Notes under the pieces: generated by a model
Seen by the model: the letters and a program-made list of their open reading frames with translations, nothing else
The model's database searches: none
What the model was told of the DNA's origin: nothing
Assembly: GCA_024508725.1 (NCBI GenBank)
Contig: JANINS010000004.1
Coordinates: forward strand, 514,163-578,162
Direction: 5' to 3'
DNA: 64,000 nucleotides
Origin: Chitinophagaceae bacterium
Lineage (GTDB): Bacteria; Bacteroidota; Bacteroidia; Chitinophagales; Chitinophagaceae
Position numbers and translations under genes: made by a program
Shown here: positions 27,475 to 35,240 of the stretch, in pieces
Layout: every line of letters begins with the position of its first letter
Position numbering within the stretch: the first letter of the stretch is position 1

Positions 27475-28803
27475 ATGGCCGACAATCAATTTTCACTACC
27501 TGATATTCTAGCAGCTCTCGATATAGAAGCACTCAATGAGATGCAACAGGCTTCGTTAGAGGCTACTGCACAGCACGATAATGTGATGATCATCTCTGCA
27601 ACAGGATCAGGAAAAACCCTGGCTTTCCTGTTGCCGGTTTTGCGTTCCATAGTTCCGGGAATGAGATCAACACAGGCAATGATCGTTGTTCCATCAAGAG
27701 AATTAGCATTACAGATAGACCAGGTATTCAGGAACATGCGTACCGGTTTAAAAGTAACATGCTGCTATGGCGGTCATAAAAGAGAGATAGAAGAGAATAA
27801 TTTGTTACAGGCTCCAGCTGTGATCATTGGAACACCCGGAAGGTTAGGAGATCATATTCGTAGAGGGAATATCAAGACAGACCTTATCCATACATTGGTC
27901 TTGGATGAGTTTGATAAGTCGCTTGAAATGGGCTTTACAGAAGAGGTTTCTTTCGTTGTAGGTTCATTAAAAGCTGTAGAAAAGCGAATACTCACCTCAG
28001 CAACCGAAGCTGAGGAGATACCGCAGTTCATCGGTGCAACAGATATTGTTAAGCTGAATTTTTCCAGTGATGAACCTGTAACCGAAGAAGTACTCAGTTA
28101 CAGGAAAGTTTTATCTCCTGAGACGGATAAGATAGAAACATTATTTAAACTGCTTTGTTATATCGGTGATCGTTCCAGCATCATCTTTTGTAACCATCGT
28201 GATGCAGTGGAAAGAACCAGTGCTATGTTGGCAGAGAGAAGCATCACCAATACTTTTTATCATGGAGCGATGGAGCAAAATGAAAGAGAAACTGCTTTGG
28301 CAAAATTCAGGAATGGTAGCATAAACTTTTTAGTGACGACTGATCTTGCTGCAAGAGGTTTGGATGTGCCGAACATCAGGTATGTGATCCATTATCATTT
28401 ACCCGCCACAGAAGAGATATTTACGCATCGCAATGGCAGAACGGCAAGAATGGATGCCAGTGGTACAGTGATATTGATATTAAATGATAAAGAGCAACTG
28501 CCTGGTTATATTGATCAACCCGTTCCGGAAATAGAATTAACGGGTTCTTATCCTTTACCTGAGAAACCAAAATGGGCAACCTTGTTCATCAATGCAGGAA
28601 AGAAAGATAAAGTGAATAAAGTGGATATTGTTGGCTTCCTGTCCAATAAAGGTGAGTTGAAGAAGGAAGACATTGGTTTGATCGAGGTGAAAGACTTCTA
28701 TGCGTTTGTGGCAGTAAGAAGATCAAAAGCCAGTCATGTGTTGCAATTGATAAAAGAGCAGAAGATCAAAGGTAAAAAAGTAAAGATCGCTGTAGCCAAA
28801 TAA
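27475..28803 (+). CDS. DEAD-box RNA helicase with DbpA-like RNA-binding tail
   Basis: 442 residues. ATP-dependent RNA remodelling enzyme, probably in ribosome assembly given its tail. Motifs run in order: Q-motif region, SATGSGKT (motif I, about 43), PSRELALQ (Ia), GTPGRL, VLDEFD (motif II as DEFD rather than DEAD), TSAT (III), IIFCNHRD (IV), TTDLAARGLDVP (V) and HRNGRTARM (VI). Residues about 370-440 (KVNKVDIVGFLSNKG to VKIAVAK) match the DbpA/CsdA-type RNA-binding domain. A 70-codon gene follows 6 bases later. Confidence 0.92.
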   Translation: MADNQFSLPDILAALDIEALNEMQQASLEATAQHDNVMIISATGSGKTLAFLLPVLRSIVPGMRSTQAMIVVPSRELALQIDQVFRNMRTGLKVTCCYGGHKREIEENNLLQAPAVIIGTPGRLGDHIRRGNIKTDLIHTLVLDEFDKSLEMGFTEEVSFVVGSLKAVEKRILTSATEAEEIPQFIGATDIVKLNFSSDEPVTEEVLSYRKVLSPETDKIETLFKLLCYIGDRSSIIFCNHRDAVERTSAMLAERSITNTFYHGAMEQNERETALAKFRNGSINFLVTTDLAARGLDVPNIRYVIHYHLPATEEIFTHRNGRTARMDASGTVILILNDKEQLPGYIDQPVPEIELTGSYPLPEKPKWATLFINAGKKDKVNKVDIVGFLSNKGELKKEDIGLIEVKDFYAFVAVRRSKASHVLQLIKEQKIKGKKVKIAVAK

Positions 28804-28809
28804 TGCGTC

Positions 28810-29022
28810 ATGCAAAAGCAGATCAATTACGGCATTTTGTTTTCCTGCCTGGGAATCGGGTTGGGATTTGCAGTTGGCTTTCCCATCCTCAATCGATTGC
28901 CTTATGAGAAAAGAGGTTACATCGGTGTGCCACTGATGCTGTTCCTATGCATCGTTTTAGGTGTGATGGGAGCGATAGCAGGAGTAAAGATCGCAGGAAA
29001 GAAATTCTCCGACGAAGACTGA
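28810..29022 (+). CDS. Small membrane protein, two helices
   Basis: 70 residues. Two hydrophobic segments (ILFSCLGIGLGFAVGFPIL at about 9-27, VPLMLFLCIVLGVMGAIAGV at about 40-60) with a basic loop between, ending KKFSDED. No family recognised. Start 6 bases after the helicase stop, so it is likely co-transcribed. Its TGA forms TGATCA with the reverse stop of rpe. Confidence 0.6.
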   Translation: MQKQINYGILFSCLGIGLGFAVGFPILNRLPYEKRGYIGVPLMLFLCIVLGVMGAIAGVKIAGKKFSDED

Positions 29023-29670
29023 TCAAAGGCTCTTCAACTTCGCAATCATTCCTTTTGGATCGCTTGCACTAAAAACTGTATTTCCCGCTACCAATACATC
29101 AGCACCGGCTGCAACAATTTCCGGAGCATTTTCAAGCGTCACACCACCATCGATCTCGATCAATACATTCGCTCCACGTTCATCGATCATCTTACGAAGC
29201 TGTTTGATCTTTTCAAGTGTGTGGGGAATGAATTTTTGTCCGCCAAAACCCGGATTCACACTCATCATACACACCACATCAATATCATGTAGAACATCTG
29301 CTAATGTACTAACCGGGGTATGTGGATTGATAGCAACGCCAGCTTTCATTCCCAGGCTTTTGATCTGCTGGATATTTCTATGGAGATGCGTACAGGCCTC
29401 AATGTGTACAGTAAGTATATCAGCTCCGGCTTTCTTAAAAGCTTCTGTAAGATGTTCAGGCGTTAAGATCATCAGGTGAACATCACAAACTTTATTCGTG
29501 GCTTTCCTGATCTTCTCTATCACCGGAATACCGAAACTGATGTTTGGGACAAATTGACCATCCATCACATCTAAATGAAACCACTCTGCTTCACTTTCGT
29601 TAAGCATGGTACATTCTCTTTCAAGATTCAGAAAATCGGAAGCAAGCAAAGAAGGAGCAACAATAGCCAT
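29023..29670 (-). CDS. rpe: Ribulose-phosphate 3-epimerase
   Basis: 215 residues, a TIM-barrel enzyme of the pentose phosphate pathway interconverting ribulose-5-phosphate and xylulose-5-phosphate. Visible: APSLLASDFLNLERE at the N-terminus, the metal-site segment WFHLDVMDGQFVPNISFG, CDVHLMI, the signature VVCMMSVNPGFGGQKFI, and VLIEIDGGVTLENAPEIVAAGADVLV with the phosphate-binding end. Convergent with the small membrane protein gene, with no intergenic base. Confidence 0.96.
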   Translation of the reverse strand: MAIVAPSLLASDFLNLERECTMLNESEAEWFHLDVMDGQFVPNISFGIPVIEKIRKATNKVCDVHLMILTPEHLTEAFKKAGADILTVHIEACTHLHRNIQQIKSLGMKAGVAINPHTPVSTLADVLHDIDVVCMMSVNPGFGGQKFIPHTLEKIKQLRKMIDERGANVLIEIDGGVTLENAPEIVAAGADVLVAGNTVFSASDPKGMIAKLKSL

Positions 29671-29767
29671 TGAGGTTTAAAATTTGAGATTCGAAATTAA
29701 GAAAGGAGAAATAACAACGCAGTATCAATTATTCACTATTCACTAGTCACCATTGATCATTCACCTA
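29671..29767. repeat. Iterated-word block between the TPR lipoprotein gene and rpe
   Basis: The 97-base gap consists of words such as AATTTGAGATTCGAAATTAAG, then ATTCACTATTCACTAGTCACC and GATCATTCACC. No promoter consensus seen for rpe, which may be read from the upstream gene. Confidence 0.5.
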
Positions 29768-30577
29768 CTAACTCACCTGAACACCTAACCTTGTCAGTGC
29801 CTCGGATGATTCTTTCAGACCCGGGTCTAGTCTTAAAGATTGCTCATACATATGAATAGCATCCTGTGTTCTACCCAGGGCTTCCATGCATCTTGCCTGG
29901 TAATAAAATGCATCGGCATAGCTGGGTTCTACCGTTCCGGCAGTCTGGAATATCTTCAAAGCTTCAGGAAACTTCTTCTGATCGAAATACAGCAATCCTT
30001 TTTCAATATACGCTTCCATAAATTTCAGATCCTGCGTAATGCACCTGTCAAAAAGTTGTTCGGCCATTCTCGTATTGCCTTTTCTTGCATGATATATTCC
30101 GGCGATAAAATCGCATTCAGCTAAAGTACGGTTATCGAATATTTGCCTGGCCACAGCATTCACCAGCAATAAAGCAGTATCGCTTTTTCTTTCAGCATAT
30201 AAATTAGCAAGGTAAAGTTGTGCATCAACGGCAGGGTAGATGTTGATCGATCTTGCATAAGCGTAAATAGCTCCACTCGTATCTTTCGCTTTCTCCAGCA
30301 ACATTCCCTTTCTCATCCATACGGCATTATTCGTGCTGTCTCTTTTCAAAACAGAATCTACCTGTGCAATACCTTCCTTGAACATGCCAAGGCTATCGTA
30401 TGCATCAGCCAGTCGTAAACGCAAACCCGTGCTATCAGGAGATTTCTTTAATCTTTCCTGCATGTCTTTTACATATCCAGGTAATTCATTGGCTTTGCCG
30501 TTATCGCCGGTTTCTTTTTCGTCTTTACACGCAACGATCAGCAAAACACAACATACAACAGGTAGGATGTATCTCAT
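29768..30577 (-). CDS. TPR-repeat lipoprotein
   Basis: 269 residues. The N-terminus MRYILPVVCCVLLIVAC ends in a lipobox (IVAC), followed by an acidic linker, so it is a periplasm-facing lipoprotein. At least five TPR units follow from about residue 38 (LRLRLADAYDSLGMFKEG, AIYAYARSINIYPAVDAQLYLANLYAE, FMEAYIEKGLLYFDQKKFPEALKIFQTAG, ADAFYYQARCMEALGRTQDAIHMYEQSLRLDPG, each in part). Probably a protein-protein scaffold in the envelope; partner unknown. The promoter TACATTTG lies exactly 4 nt before the ATG. Confidence 0.82.
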   Translation of the reverse strand: MRYILPVVCCVLLIVACKDEKETGDNGKANELPGYVKDMQERLKKSPDSTGLRLRLADAYDSLGMFKEGIAQVDSVLKRDSTNNAVWMRKGMLLEKAKDTSGAIYAYARSINIYPAVDAQLYLANLYAERKSDTALLLVNAVARQIFDNRTLAECDFIAGIYHARKGNTRMAEQLFDRCITQDLKFMEAYIEKGLLYFDQKKFPEALKIFQTAGTVEPSYADAFYYQARCMEALGRTQDAIHMYEQSLRLDPGLKESSEALTRLGVQVS

Positions 30578-30581
30578 GCAG

Positions 30582-30589
30582 CAAATGTA
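30582..30589 (-). promoter_or_regulatory. -7 promoter element of the TPR lipoprotein gene
   Basis: Minus-strand TACATTTG, full consensus, then CTGC and ATG: 4-nt spacing, predicted leaderless. Confidence 0.62.
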
Positions 30590-30671
30590 CAGTTAAGCGG
30601 TTCAGTTCTAACGAAATTGTGACATGCAAGCTGCGATCAGCCCCTTACTTTTACAAAAATTTCACCCTTCG

Positions 30672-31769
30672 ATGAAAAAAGGTATTCCTGTTGTGCTGGC
30701 TGCAATATGTATCACCGCAACTTCACTTCTTTCGTTTAAAAATGGACAATCTGTTACTGTTACAGAAGATACATTGCACTATGCTGATGAAAAGCATTTT
30801 AAAAATATTCGGCAGCTGACTTTCGGTGGAGATAATGCAGAGGCATACTGGAGTTTCGATGGAAAGTCGATCGTATTTCAACGTACGAATCCCAAAGAAG
30901 GTTTGAATTGTGACCAGATATTTATAGGGCAAATACCTGCTGCAGATGAATCATTTAATTATAAAATGATCAGCAGTGGTAAAGGAAGAACTACCTGTGC
31001 TTATTTCATGAAAGATGGAAAGCACATCATCTATGCTTCCACTCATCTTGGTGCAGACACTTGTCCACCATTGCCCGATCGTTCAAAAATGGGCAATCGT
31101 TACATCTGGCCATTGTATGATAGCTACGATATTTTTATGGCTGATCTTTCAGGTAAGATCGTTAAGCAACTCACCAAAGCAAAAGGTTATGATGCAGAAG
31201 CCACGCTTTCGCCTGATGGAAAAAAGATGATCTACTGCAGTGATAAAAATGGTGATCTGGATCTCTATGTGATGGATTTAAAAACGGGAAAAGAAAAACA
31301 AGTTACCACCGCTTTGGGTTATGATGGTGGTGCATGGTTCAGTCCGGATGGTAAGAAGATCGTTTGGAGAGCCAGCCGTCCAAAAACAGAAGCAGAGATT
31401 AAAGATTATAAAGACCTTTTATCAAAAGGCTTTGTAGCACCCACCAATATGGAAGTATTTGTTGCCAATGCTGACGGAAGCAATGCAAAACAGATCACCA
31501 ATCTTGGACAAGCGAATTGGGCTCCCAATTTCACACCTGATGGCAAGCACATCATCTTTTGCAGTAATCATGAATACAAAAGAGGTTTTCCTTTCAATAT
31601 GTATTTGATCGATCTCGAAGGAAAAGGTTTGGAAAAGATCAGCCGTGATAAAGGCTTTGATGCATTTCCAATGTTCAGCCCTGATGGTAAAAAGATCATC
31701 TTTGCCAGCAATCGAAACAATGGAGGAACAAGAGATACCAATTTGTTCATTGCAGATTGGGTAGAATAG
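30672..31769 (+). CDS. Exported TolB-like WD40/PD40 beta-propeller protein
   Basis: 365 residues from ATG 30672 (MKKGIPVVLAAICITATSLLSF, a signal peptide or anchor); a frame from 30624 adds 16 unlikely residues. PD40 repeats are clear: YWSFDGKSIVFQRTNP, LSPDGKKMIYCSDKNGDLDLYVMD, FSPDGKKIVWRASRP, FTPDGKHIIFCSNHE and FSPDGKKIIFASNRNNGGTRDTNLFIADW, giving about six blades. Such proteins bind partners or act as propeller domains of envelope proteins or peptidases; no peptidase domain is present here. The single-gene setting gives no partner. Confidence 0.82.
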   Translation: MKKGIPVVLAAICITATSLLSFKNGQSVTVTEDTLHYADEKHFKNIRQLTFGGDNAEAYWSFDGKSIVFQRTNPKEGLNCDQIFIGQIPAADESFNYKMISSGKGRTTCAYFMKDGKHIIYASTHLGADTCPPLPDRSKMGNRYIWPLYDSYDIFMADLSGKIVKQLTKAKGYDAEATLSPDGKKMIYCSDKNGDLDLYVMDLKTGKEKQVTTALGYDGGAWFSPDGKKIVWRASRPKTEAEIKDYKDLLSKGFVAPTNMEVFVANADGSNAKQITNLGQANWAPNFTPDGKHIIFCSNHEYKRGFPFNMYLIDLEGKGLEKISRDKGFDAFPMFSPDGKKIIFASNRNNGGTRDTNLFIADWVE

Positions 31770-31838
31770 TTGAGTGAAACGTGAAGCGTGAAAGGGAATT
31801 GTCTTTTCACGTTTGACTTTTCACTTGTTTTCTCTGCT

Positions 31839-31846
31839 ATCTTTGA
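31839..31846 (+). promoter_or_regulatory. -7 promoter element of the four-helix membrane protein gene
   Basis: TATCTTTG, full consensus, 23 nt before ATG 31870. Confidence 0.55.
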
Positions 31847-31869
31847 AGCCACTAACCAAACTATTTATT

Positions 31870-32331
31870 ATGTACGACGGTTTGCTGCATCTACACAACC
31901 TGCTTCGTTGGGTAATTCTTATCTTTTTATTGTTAAGCATCTTCAGGCAAATGACAGCCGGAAATGATCCTTTTGGAAAAAGAGATAAAGCTTTCGGATT
32001 ACCGCTGCTTATTGCTGCCCACATTCAACTACTCATTGGTTTATACCAATACATTACAGGTAGCTGGGGTCTTAAAATGTTGGAAGGCAACGATATGAGT
32101 ACAGTGATGAAGAATGGTGCCATGCGTTTCTGGGTAATTGAACACCCGATAGCAATGTTGCTTGGTGTGATTTTTATCACCATTGCTTACGGACAAAGAA
32201 AAAGTCGTCATACTGCAAGAGTGCAACATAAAAGAGCATTGATATTTTATATCCTCGCTTTATTAGTTATCCTGGCAGCAGTGCCTTGGCCGGGAAGAGA
32301 AGTCGCCAGACCAATATTCCCTGGAATGTAA
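31870..32331 (+). CDS. Four-helix membrane protein (cytochrome b-like)
   Basis: 153 residues from ATG 31870, which lies after the promoter; a longer frame from 31813 starts upstream of it. Four hydrophobic helices at about 10-30, 47-65, 90-108 and 125-142. His residues occur at helix ends (LLHLHNLLRW, AAHIQLLIGLYQY, IEHPIAMLLGV), a pattern that leads similar Bacteroidota proteins to be labelled cytochrome b. Haem binding is not proven by the sequence. The C-terminus is VPWPGREVARPIFPGM. Single gene with terminator. Confidence 0.65.
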   Translation: MYDGLLHLHNLLRWVILIFLLLSIFRQMTAGNDPFGKRDKAFGLPLLIAAHIQLLIGLYQYITGSWGLKMLEGNDMSTVMKNGAMRFWVIEHPIAMLLGVIFITIAYGQRKSRHTARVQHKRALIFYILALLVILAAVPWPGREVARPIFPGM

Positions 32332-32341
32332 TAATATTCAG

Positions 32342-32365
32342 AACCTCCCAAACGGGAGGTTTTTT
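32342..32365 (+). terminator. Terminator after the four-helix membrane protein gene
   Basis: Stem AACCTCCC/GGGAGGTT with an AAAC loop, followed by a T run. Confidence 0.85.
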
Positions 32366-32367
32366 GT

Positions 32368-32375
32368 TATTTTTG
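32368..32375 (+). promoter_or_regulatory. -7-like element before a 30-codon frame
   Basis: TATTTTTG, full consensus, 3 nt before ATG 32379. It overlaps the terminator T-run region, so a chance match is possible. Confidence 0.35.
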
Positions 32376-32378
32376 AGT

Positions 32379-32471
32379 ATGACCTTCAAAAGGAACTTCA
32401 CTTATTGGATAGATAAACGTCAGTGGAAATATGTTTTCCTGCTGACGACTTTGGAACTCTCCGTCTGCTGA
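32379..32471 (+). CDS. Possible 30-residue small protein or gene remnant
   Basis: ATG 32379 gives MTFKRNFTYWIDKRQWKY, then VFLLTTLELSVC and a stop at 32469-32471. Support is only the consensus -7 element 3 nt upstream. The frame ends inside the left end of a dispersed repeat (copy 4), so it may be the 5' remnant of a longer gene. No family recognised; low confidence. Confidence 0.25.
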   Translation: MTFKRNFTYWIDKRQWKYVFLLTTLELSVC

Positions 32472-32541
32472 AAAGTATTGTTACAGTACAAGTGAGTGAC
32501 ACAACAGGAGCTTAATAGTAGCACAACTGTTGGTACAATAT
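32465..32541 (+). repeat. Dispersed intergenic repeat, copy 4 (GACACAAC subtype)
   Basis: Plus-strand copy with a CTGCTG left end, GTACAAGTGAGTGACACAAC core, AATAGTAGCACAACTG middle and TTGGTACAATA right end. It is followed by an AAATCACAAATT-type word block (about 32542-32572) up to the hmgA start. Confidence 0.75.
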
Positions 32542-32572
32542 CAAATCACAAATTTTAAATCACAAATTCGAA

Positions 32573-33730
32573 ATGCCGCATTATTATAAATTGGGAAACA
32601 TCCCACACAAACGTCATACGCAATATCGAAAGCCAGATGGAAAATTGTATTCAGAACAACTTTTCTCTACCGAAGGTTTCAGCAACGATTATTCTTTGCT
32701 GTATCATGTGCATCCTCCAACAACGATCATAGGAACAGATGAACCAATAGATGTTACTCCAAAGATCGCAGAGGAAAAAATGCTGAAGCATAGAAGCCTC
32801 GAAGGTTTTAAAGTAAAACCTGAAGAGGATTACCTGCAAAGCCGTAAGCCGGTGCTGGTGAATAATGATTGCCATATTGTTTTGGCTGCACCACAACAAA
32901 GCATGCAGGGATATTTTTTCAAGAATGCCGATGCAGACGAAATGATCTTTGTGCATGAAGGAAGCGGCACATTAAAAACAATCTATGGTGATCTGCCTTT
33001 TAGTTACGGTGATTATTTGGTGATCCCCAGGGGAACTATTTACCAGATCGATTTTGCAACAGCAGATAACAGGCTGTTCATTGTTGAATCTTTTAGTCCG
33101 ATTCGTTTTCCCAAACGTTATCTGAGTAAGTATGGCCAGTTATTAGAACATTCTCCCTATTGCGAAAGAGACATCAGGCCTCCGCAAAACCTTGTTACAA
33201 TGGATGAAGCAGGAGATTTTGTGATCAAGACAAAGAAGAAAGGCCAGCTTTATAGTATTCATTACGGGTTTCACCCGTTTGATGTAGTAGGGTGGGATGG
33301 ATGTTGTTATCCATTTGCTTTCAGCATTCATGATTTTGAACCGATCACAGGAAGAGTTCATCAGCCACCACCGGTACACCAGACTTTCGATGCAAATAAC
33401 TTCGTGGTGTGCAGTTTTGTTCCAAGGTTATACGATTATCATCCTGAAGCTATTCCTGCACCTTACAATCATAGTAACATCGACAGCGACGAAGTATTGT
33501 ATTATGTTGATGGTGATTTTATGAGCAGGAAGAATGTAACAAGAGGAATGATCACATTGCATCCTGCAGGAATTCCACATGGCCCACACCCAGGAGCTGT
33601 AGAAAAAAGTATTGGTGCAAAAGAAACGAAAGAACTGGCAGTGATGGTTGATACTTTTCATCCGTTGCAGTTAACTGTTGATGCTTTAAACATTGAAAAC
33701 GAAGGATACGTAATGAGTTGGGCCGAGTAG
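32573..33730 (+). CDS. hmgA: Homogentisate 1,2-dioxygenase
   Basis: 385 residues. A non-haem iron enzyme that opens the homogentisate ring to maleylacetoacetate in tyrosine/phenylalanine breakdown. Family marks are PHYYKLGNIPHKRHTQYRKPDG at the N-terminus, DEMIFVHEGSGTL with FSYGDYLVIPRGTIYQI (cupin core), and the iron-site region YNHSNIDSDEVLYYVDGDF with HPAGIPHGPHPG. The bacterial short form is present. No other gene of the pathway (hppD, fahA, maiA) is adjacent. Start chosen as the ATG giving the family N-terminus; upstream is repeat DNA with no clear promoter. Confidence 0.95.
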   Translation: MPHYYKLGNIPHKRHTQYRKPDGKLYSEQLFSTEGFSNDYSLLYHVHPPTTIIGTDEPIDVTPKIAEEKMLKHRSLEGFKVKPEEDYLQSRKPVLVNNDCHIVLAAPQQSMQGYFFKNADADEMIFVHEGSGTLKTIYGDLPFSYGDYLVIPRGTIYQIDFATADNRLFIVESFSPIRFPKRYLSKYGQLLEHSPYCERDIRPPQNLVTMDEAGDFVIKTKKKGQLYSIHYGFHPFDVVGWDGCCYPFAFSIHDFEPITGRVHQPPPVHQTFDANNFVVCSFVPRLYDYHPEAIPAPYNHSNIDSDEVLYYVDGDFMSRKNVTRGMITLHPAGIPHGPHPGAVEKSIGAKETKELAVMVDTFHPLQLTVDALNIENEGYVMSWAE

Positions 33731-33792
33731 CATTAATTTAATTGCCGGGTTAGCTGGAAGTACTTAACTTAAAGTATTAAACCATTTGCTAT

Positions 33793-34197
33793 ATGATCAA
33801 ATTCAATGACATTAAAATCGGCGATTACGTAATGGGTGAGTTTGAAGGCAAGATGTGGGAAGGAGAAGTGATCCGTTTGAATGCTGAAGACAAACAAGTT
33901 TGCGTGGAAACCGATGTACAGGAATTCTGGTTTTCGCCAGACCATTTGCATCCAATTCCACTAAACGATGAAACATTAACGAAACTGAGCTTCGAAAAAG
34001 AAGAACAGGAAGACGGCAGTGTAAAATACAAGAAAGCGTCTTTCAGGATGGTGATTCCGAAGAAAGATGATTTTTCTCACATTGATATCTGGTACAGGGA
34101 AGACAGGAGACACAATCCTGATATTCACTTCATACACCAGTTGCAGAATGCTTACCTGCAAATGACGAAGATCCATCTTACGAGAGAACCAGTCTAG
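33793..34197 (+). CDS. Conserved hypothetical protein with SH3-like N-terminus
   Basis: 134 residues, cytoplasmic. The first 55 residues (FNDIKIGDYVMGEFEGKMWEGEVIRLNAEDKQVCVETDVQEFWFSPDHLHPIPL, in parts) have the short-strand pattern of a small SH3-like or Tudor-like barrel. The rest (KASFRMVIPKKDDFSHIDIWYREDRRHNPDIHFIHQLQNAYLQMTKIHL, in parts) looks like an alpha/beta tail. No enzyme motif is visible and no function can be given. Single gene, followed by a terminator. Confidence 0.6.
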   Translation: MIKFNDIKIGDYVMGEFEGKMWEGEVIRLNAEDKQVCVETDVQEFWFSPDHLHPIPLNDETLTKLSFEKEEQEDGSVKYKKASFRMVIPKKDDFSHIDIWYREDRRHNPDIHFIHQLQNAYLQMTKIHLTREPV

Positions 34198-34218
34198 AAC
34201 TATAGTTTTTTAAATCAC

Positions 34219-34247
34219 AAGCCGCTATTAAACGTGGCGGCTTTTTT
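34219..34247 (+). terminator. Terminator after the SH3-like gene
   Basis: Stem AAGCCGC/GCGGCTT with an 11-nt loop and a following T run. Confidence 0.75.
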
Positions 34248-34305
34248 ATGCTTTTGATATTCCAGAATGGCACAATCCTTTCGAGAATAACCAAAAAGAT
34301 GTACT

Positions 34306-34515
34306 ATGAATAGAAACGAGGATACAAGAAAGCAGCAGCAAACTCAGCCAACTTCTCATCAGCGTACTGATGCTCAAAATACTACGCCTTTATCTGAACG
34401 TATTTCAGAGACTGGGATGGATCAGCTGGAAGAAAAAACAGAGCGTTATACGCATACAAATGAATCTGAAAACAAGGAAGGAACTCCGTGGAGTCCCGGA
34501 CAAGCATCTTCTTAA
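34306..34515 (+). CDS. Small hydrophilic hypothetical protein
   Basis: 69 residues, very polar (MNRNEDTRKQQQTQPTSHQR to ENKEGTPWSPGQASS), with no hydrophobic core, so it is probably disordered. No family recognised. The call rests on the ATG, the coding-like composition and a strong terminator 16 bases after the stop. Real but unassigned is my best reading. Confidence 0.5.
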   Translation: MNRNEDTRKQQQTQPTSHQRTDAQNTTPLSERISETGMDQLEEKTERYTHTNESENKEGTPWSPGQASS

Positions 34516-34531
34516 TCAGTGTAGCGCAAAT

Positions 34532-34563
34532 AAAAAGAGACGGTGGTTAAGCCGTCTCTTTTT
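34532..34563. terminator. Bidirectional terminator between the small gene and the DUF6580 gene
   Basis: 12-bp perfect stem AAAAAGAGACGG/CCGTCTCTTTTT with an 8-nt loop. Confidence 0.88.
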
Positions 34564-34585
34564 TATTTAATCTTCAGGGTAGATA

Positions 34586-35155
34586 TCAAGCTAGTGTTAA
34601 AGCTGCAGTTCTTCTAACCAGGAAGTTATAAGTAAGCAATATTGAAGGAACGAAGATCAGCGTAGCCATCAAAGCATTTTTATAGAATGGAAGACCTGCT
34701 TTATAGCTCGCCATCAATCCTGTGAAATTATCTGGATACAAATTACCTGTATCGATGAGCCATGCACCACAATTCGAGATCAGGAAGAAAACTGATGGCG
34801 CAATCACAGCACTTAAACCAATGCTGCCATAGCTTTTTCCTTTTAAAGCCCAACCCAATAATGTTACCGCAAGCAGCAAGCTATAGTTGAAGATCTGGTA
34901 GGTATAAAAACCTGGATAAGCGAAGTTTCCGCTGAGGTAAAGGGCATGAATGATCATATCACTTGCAAACACAGCGATCAGCGGCAACATGAAGGATCTG
35001 CCTTTATCATTGATCAGCATTCCTGAGAATAAGCTAATGGCGATGATGGGTGAAAATCCAGACCAGTCAAGATTTGGTCCGAATTGATATTTGCAATAAG
35101 TAGTTACAGCTATTAAGATCAGCGTGAATATAACCAGTCTGCTATTGAATTTCAT
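34586..35155 (-). CDS. DUF6580 membrane protein (ECF S-component-like)
   Basis: 189 residues with about five to six membrane helices. Family marks: NLDWSGFSPIIAISLFSGMLI near the N-terminus, SDMIIHALYLSGNFAYPGFYTYQ, and SNCGAWLIDTGNLYPDNFTGLMASYKAGLPFYKNALMAT (in parts). The fold pattern resembles substrate-binding (S) components of energy-coupling transporters, and in some genomes such genes neighbour cobalamin-related genes, but no such neighbour is here. Substrate unknown. A consensus promoter precedes it. Confidence 0.78.
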   Translation of the reverse strand: MKFNSRLVIFTLILIAVTTYCKYQFGPNLDWSGFSPIIAISLFSGMLINDKGRSFMLPLIAVFASDMIIHALYLSGNFAYPGFYTYQIFNYSLLLAVTLLGWALKGKSYGSIGLSAVIAPSVFFLISNCGAWLIDTGNLYPDNFTGLMASYKAGLPFYKNALMATLIFVPSILLTYNFLVRRTAALTLA

Positions 35156-35172
35156 AAGCTCAATTTAGGCGA

Positions 35173-35180
35173 CAAAAATA
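35173..35180 (-). promoter_or_regulatory. -7 promoter element of the DUF6580 gene
   Basis: Minus-strand TATTTTTG followed by TCGCC, full consensus, 17 nt before ATG 35155. Confidence 0.58.
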
Positions 35181-35240
35181 GGCGAATTTGAAGTTTACGA
35201 ACACTGCATTTTATCATTTTTGCTAACCACTGTGCATAAG

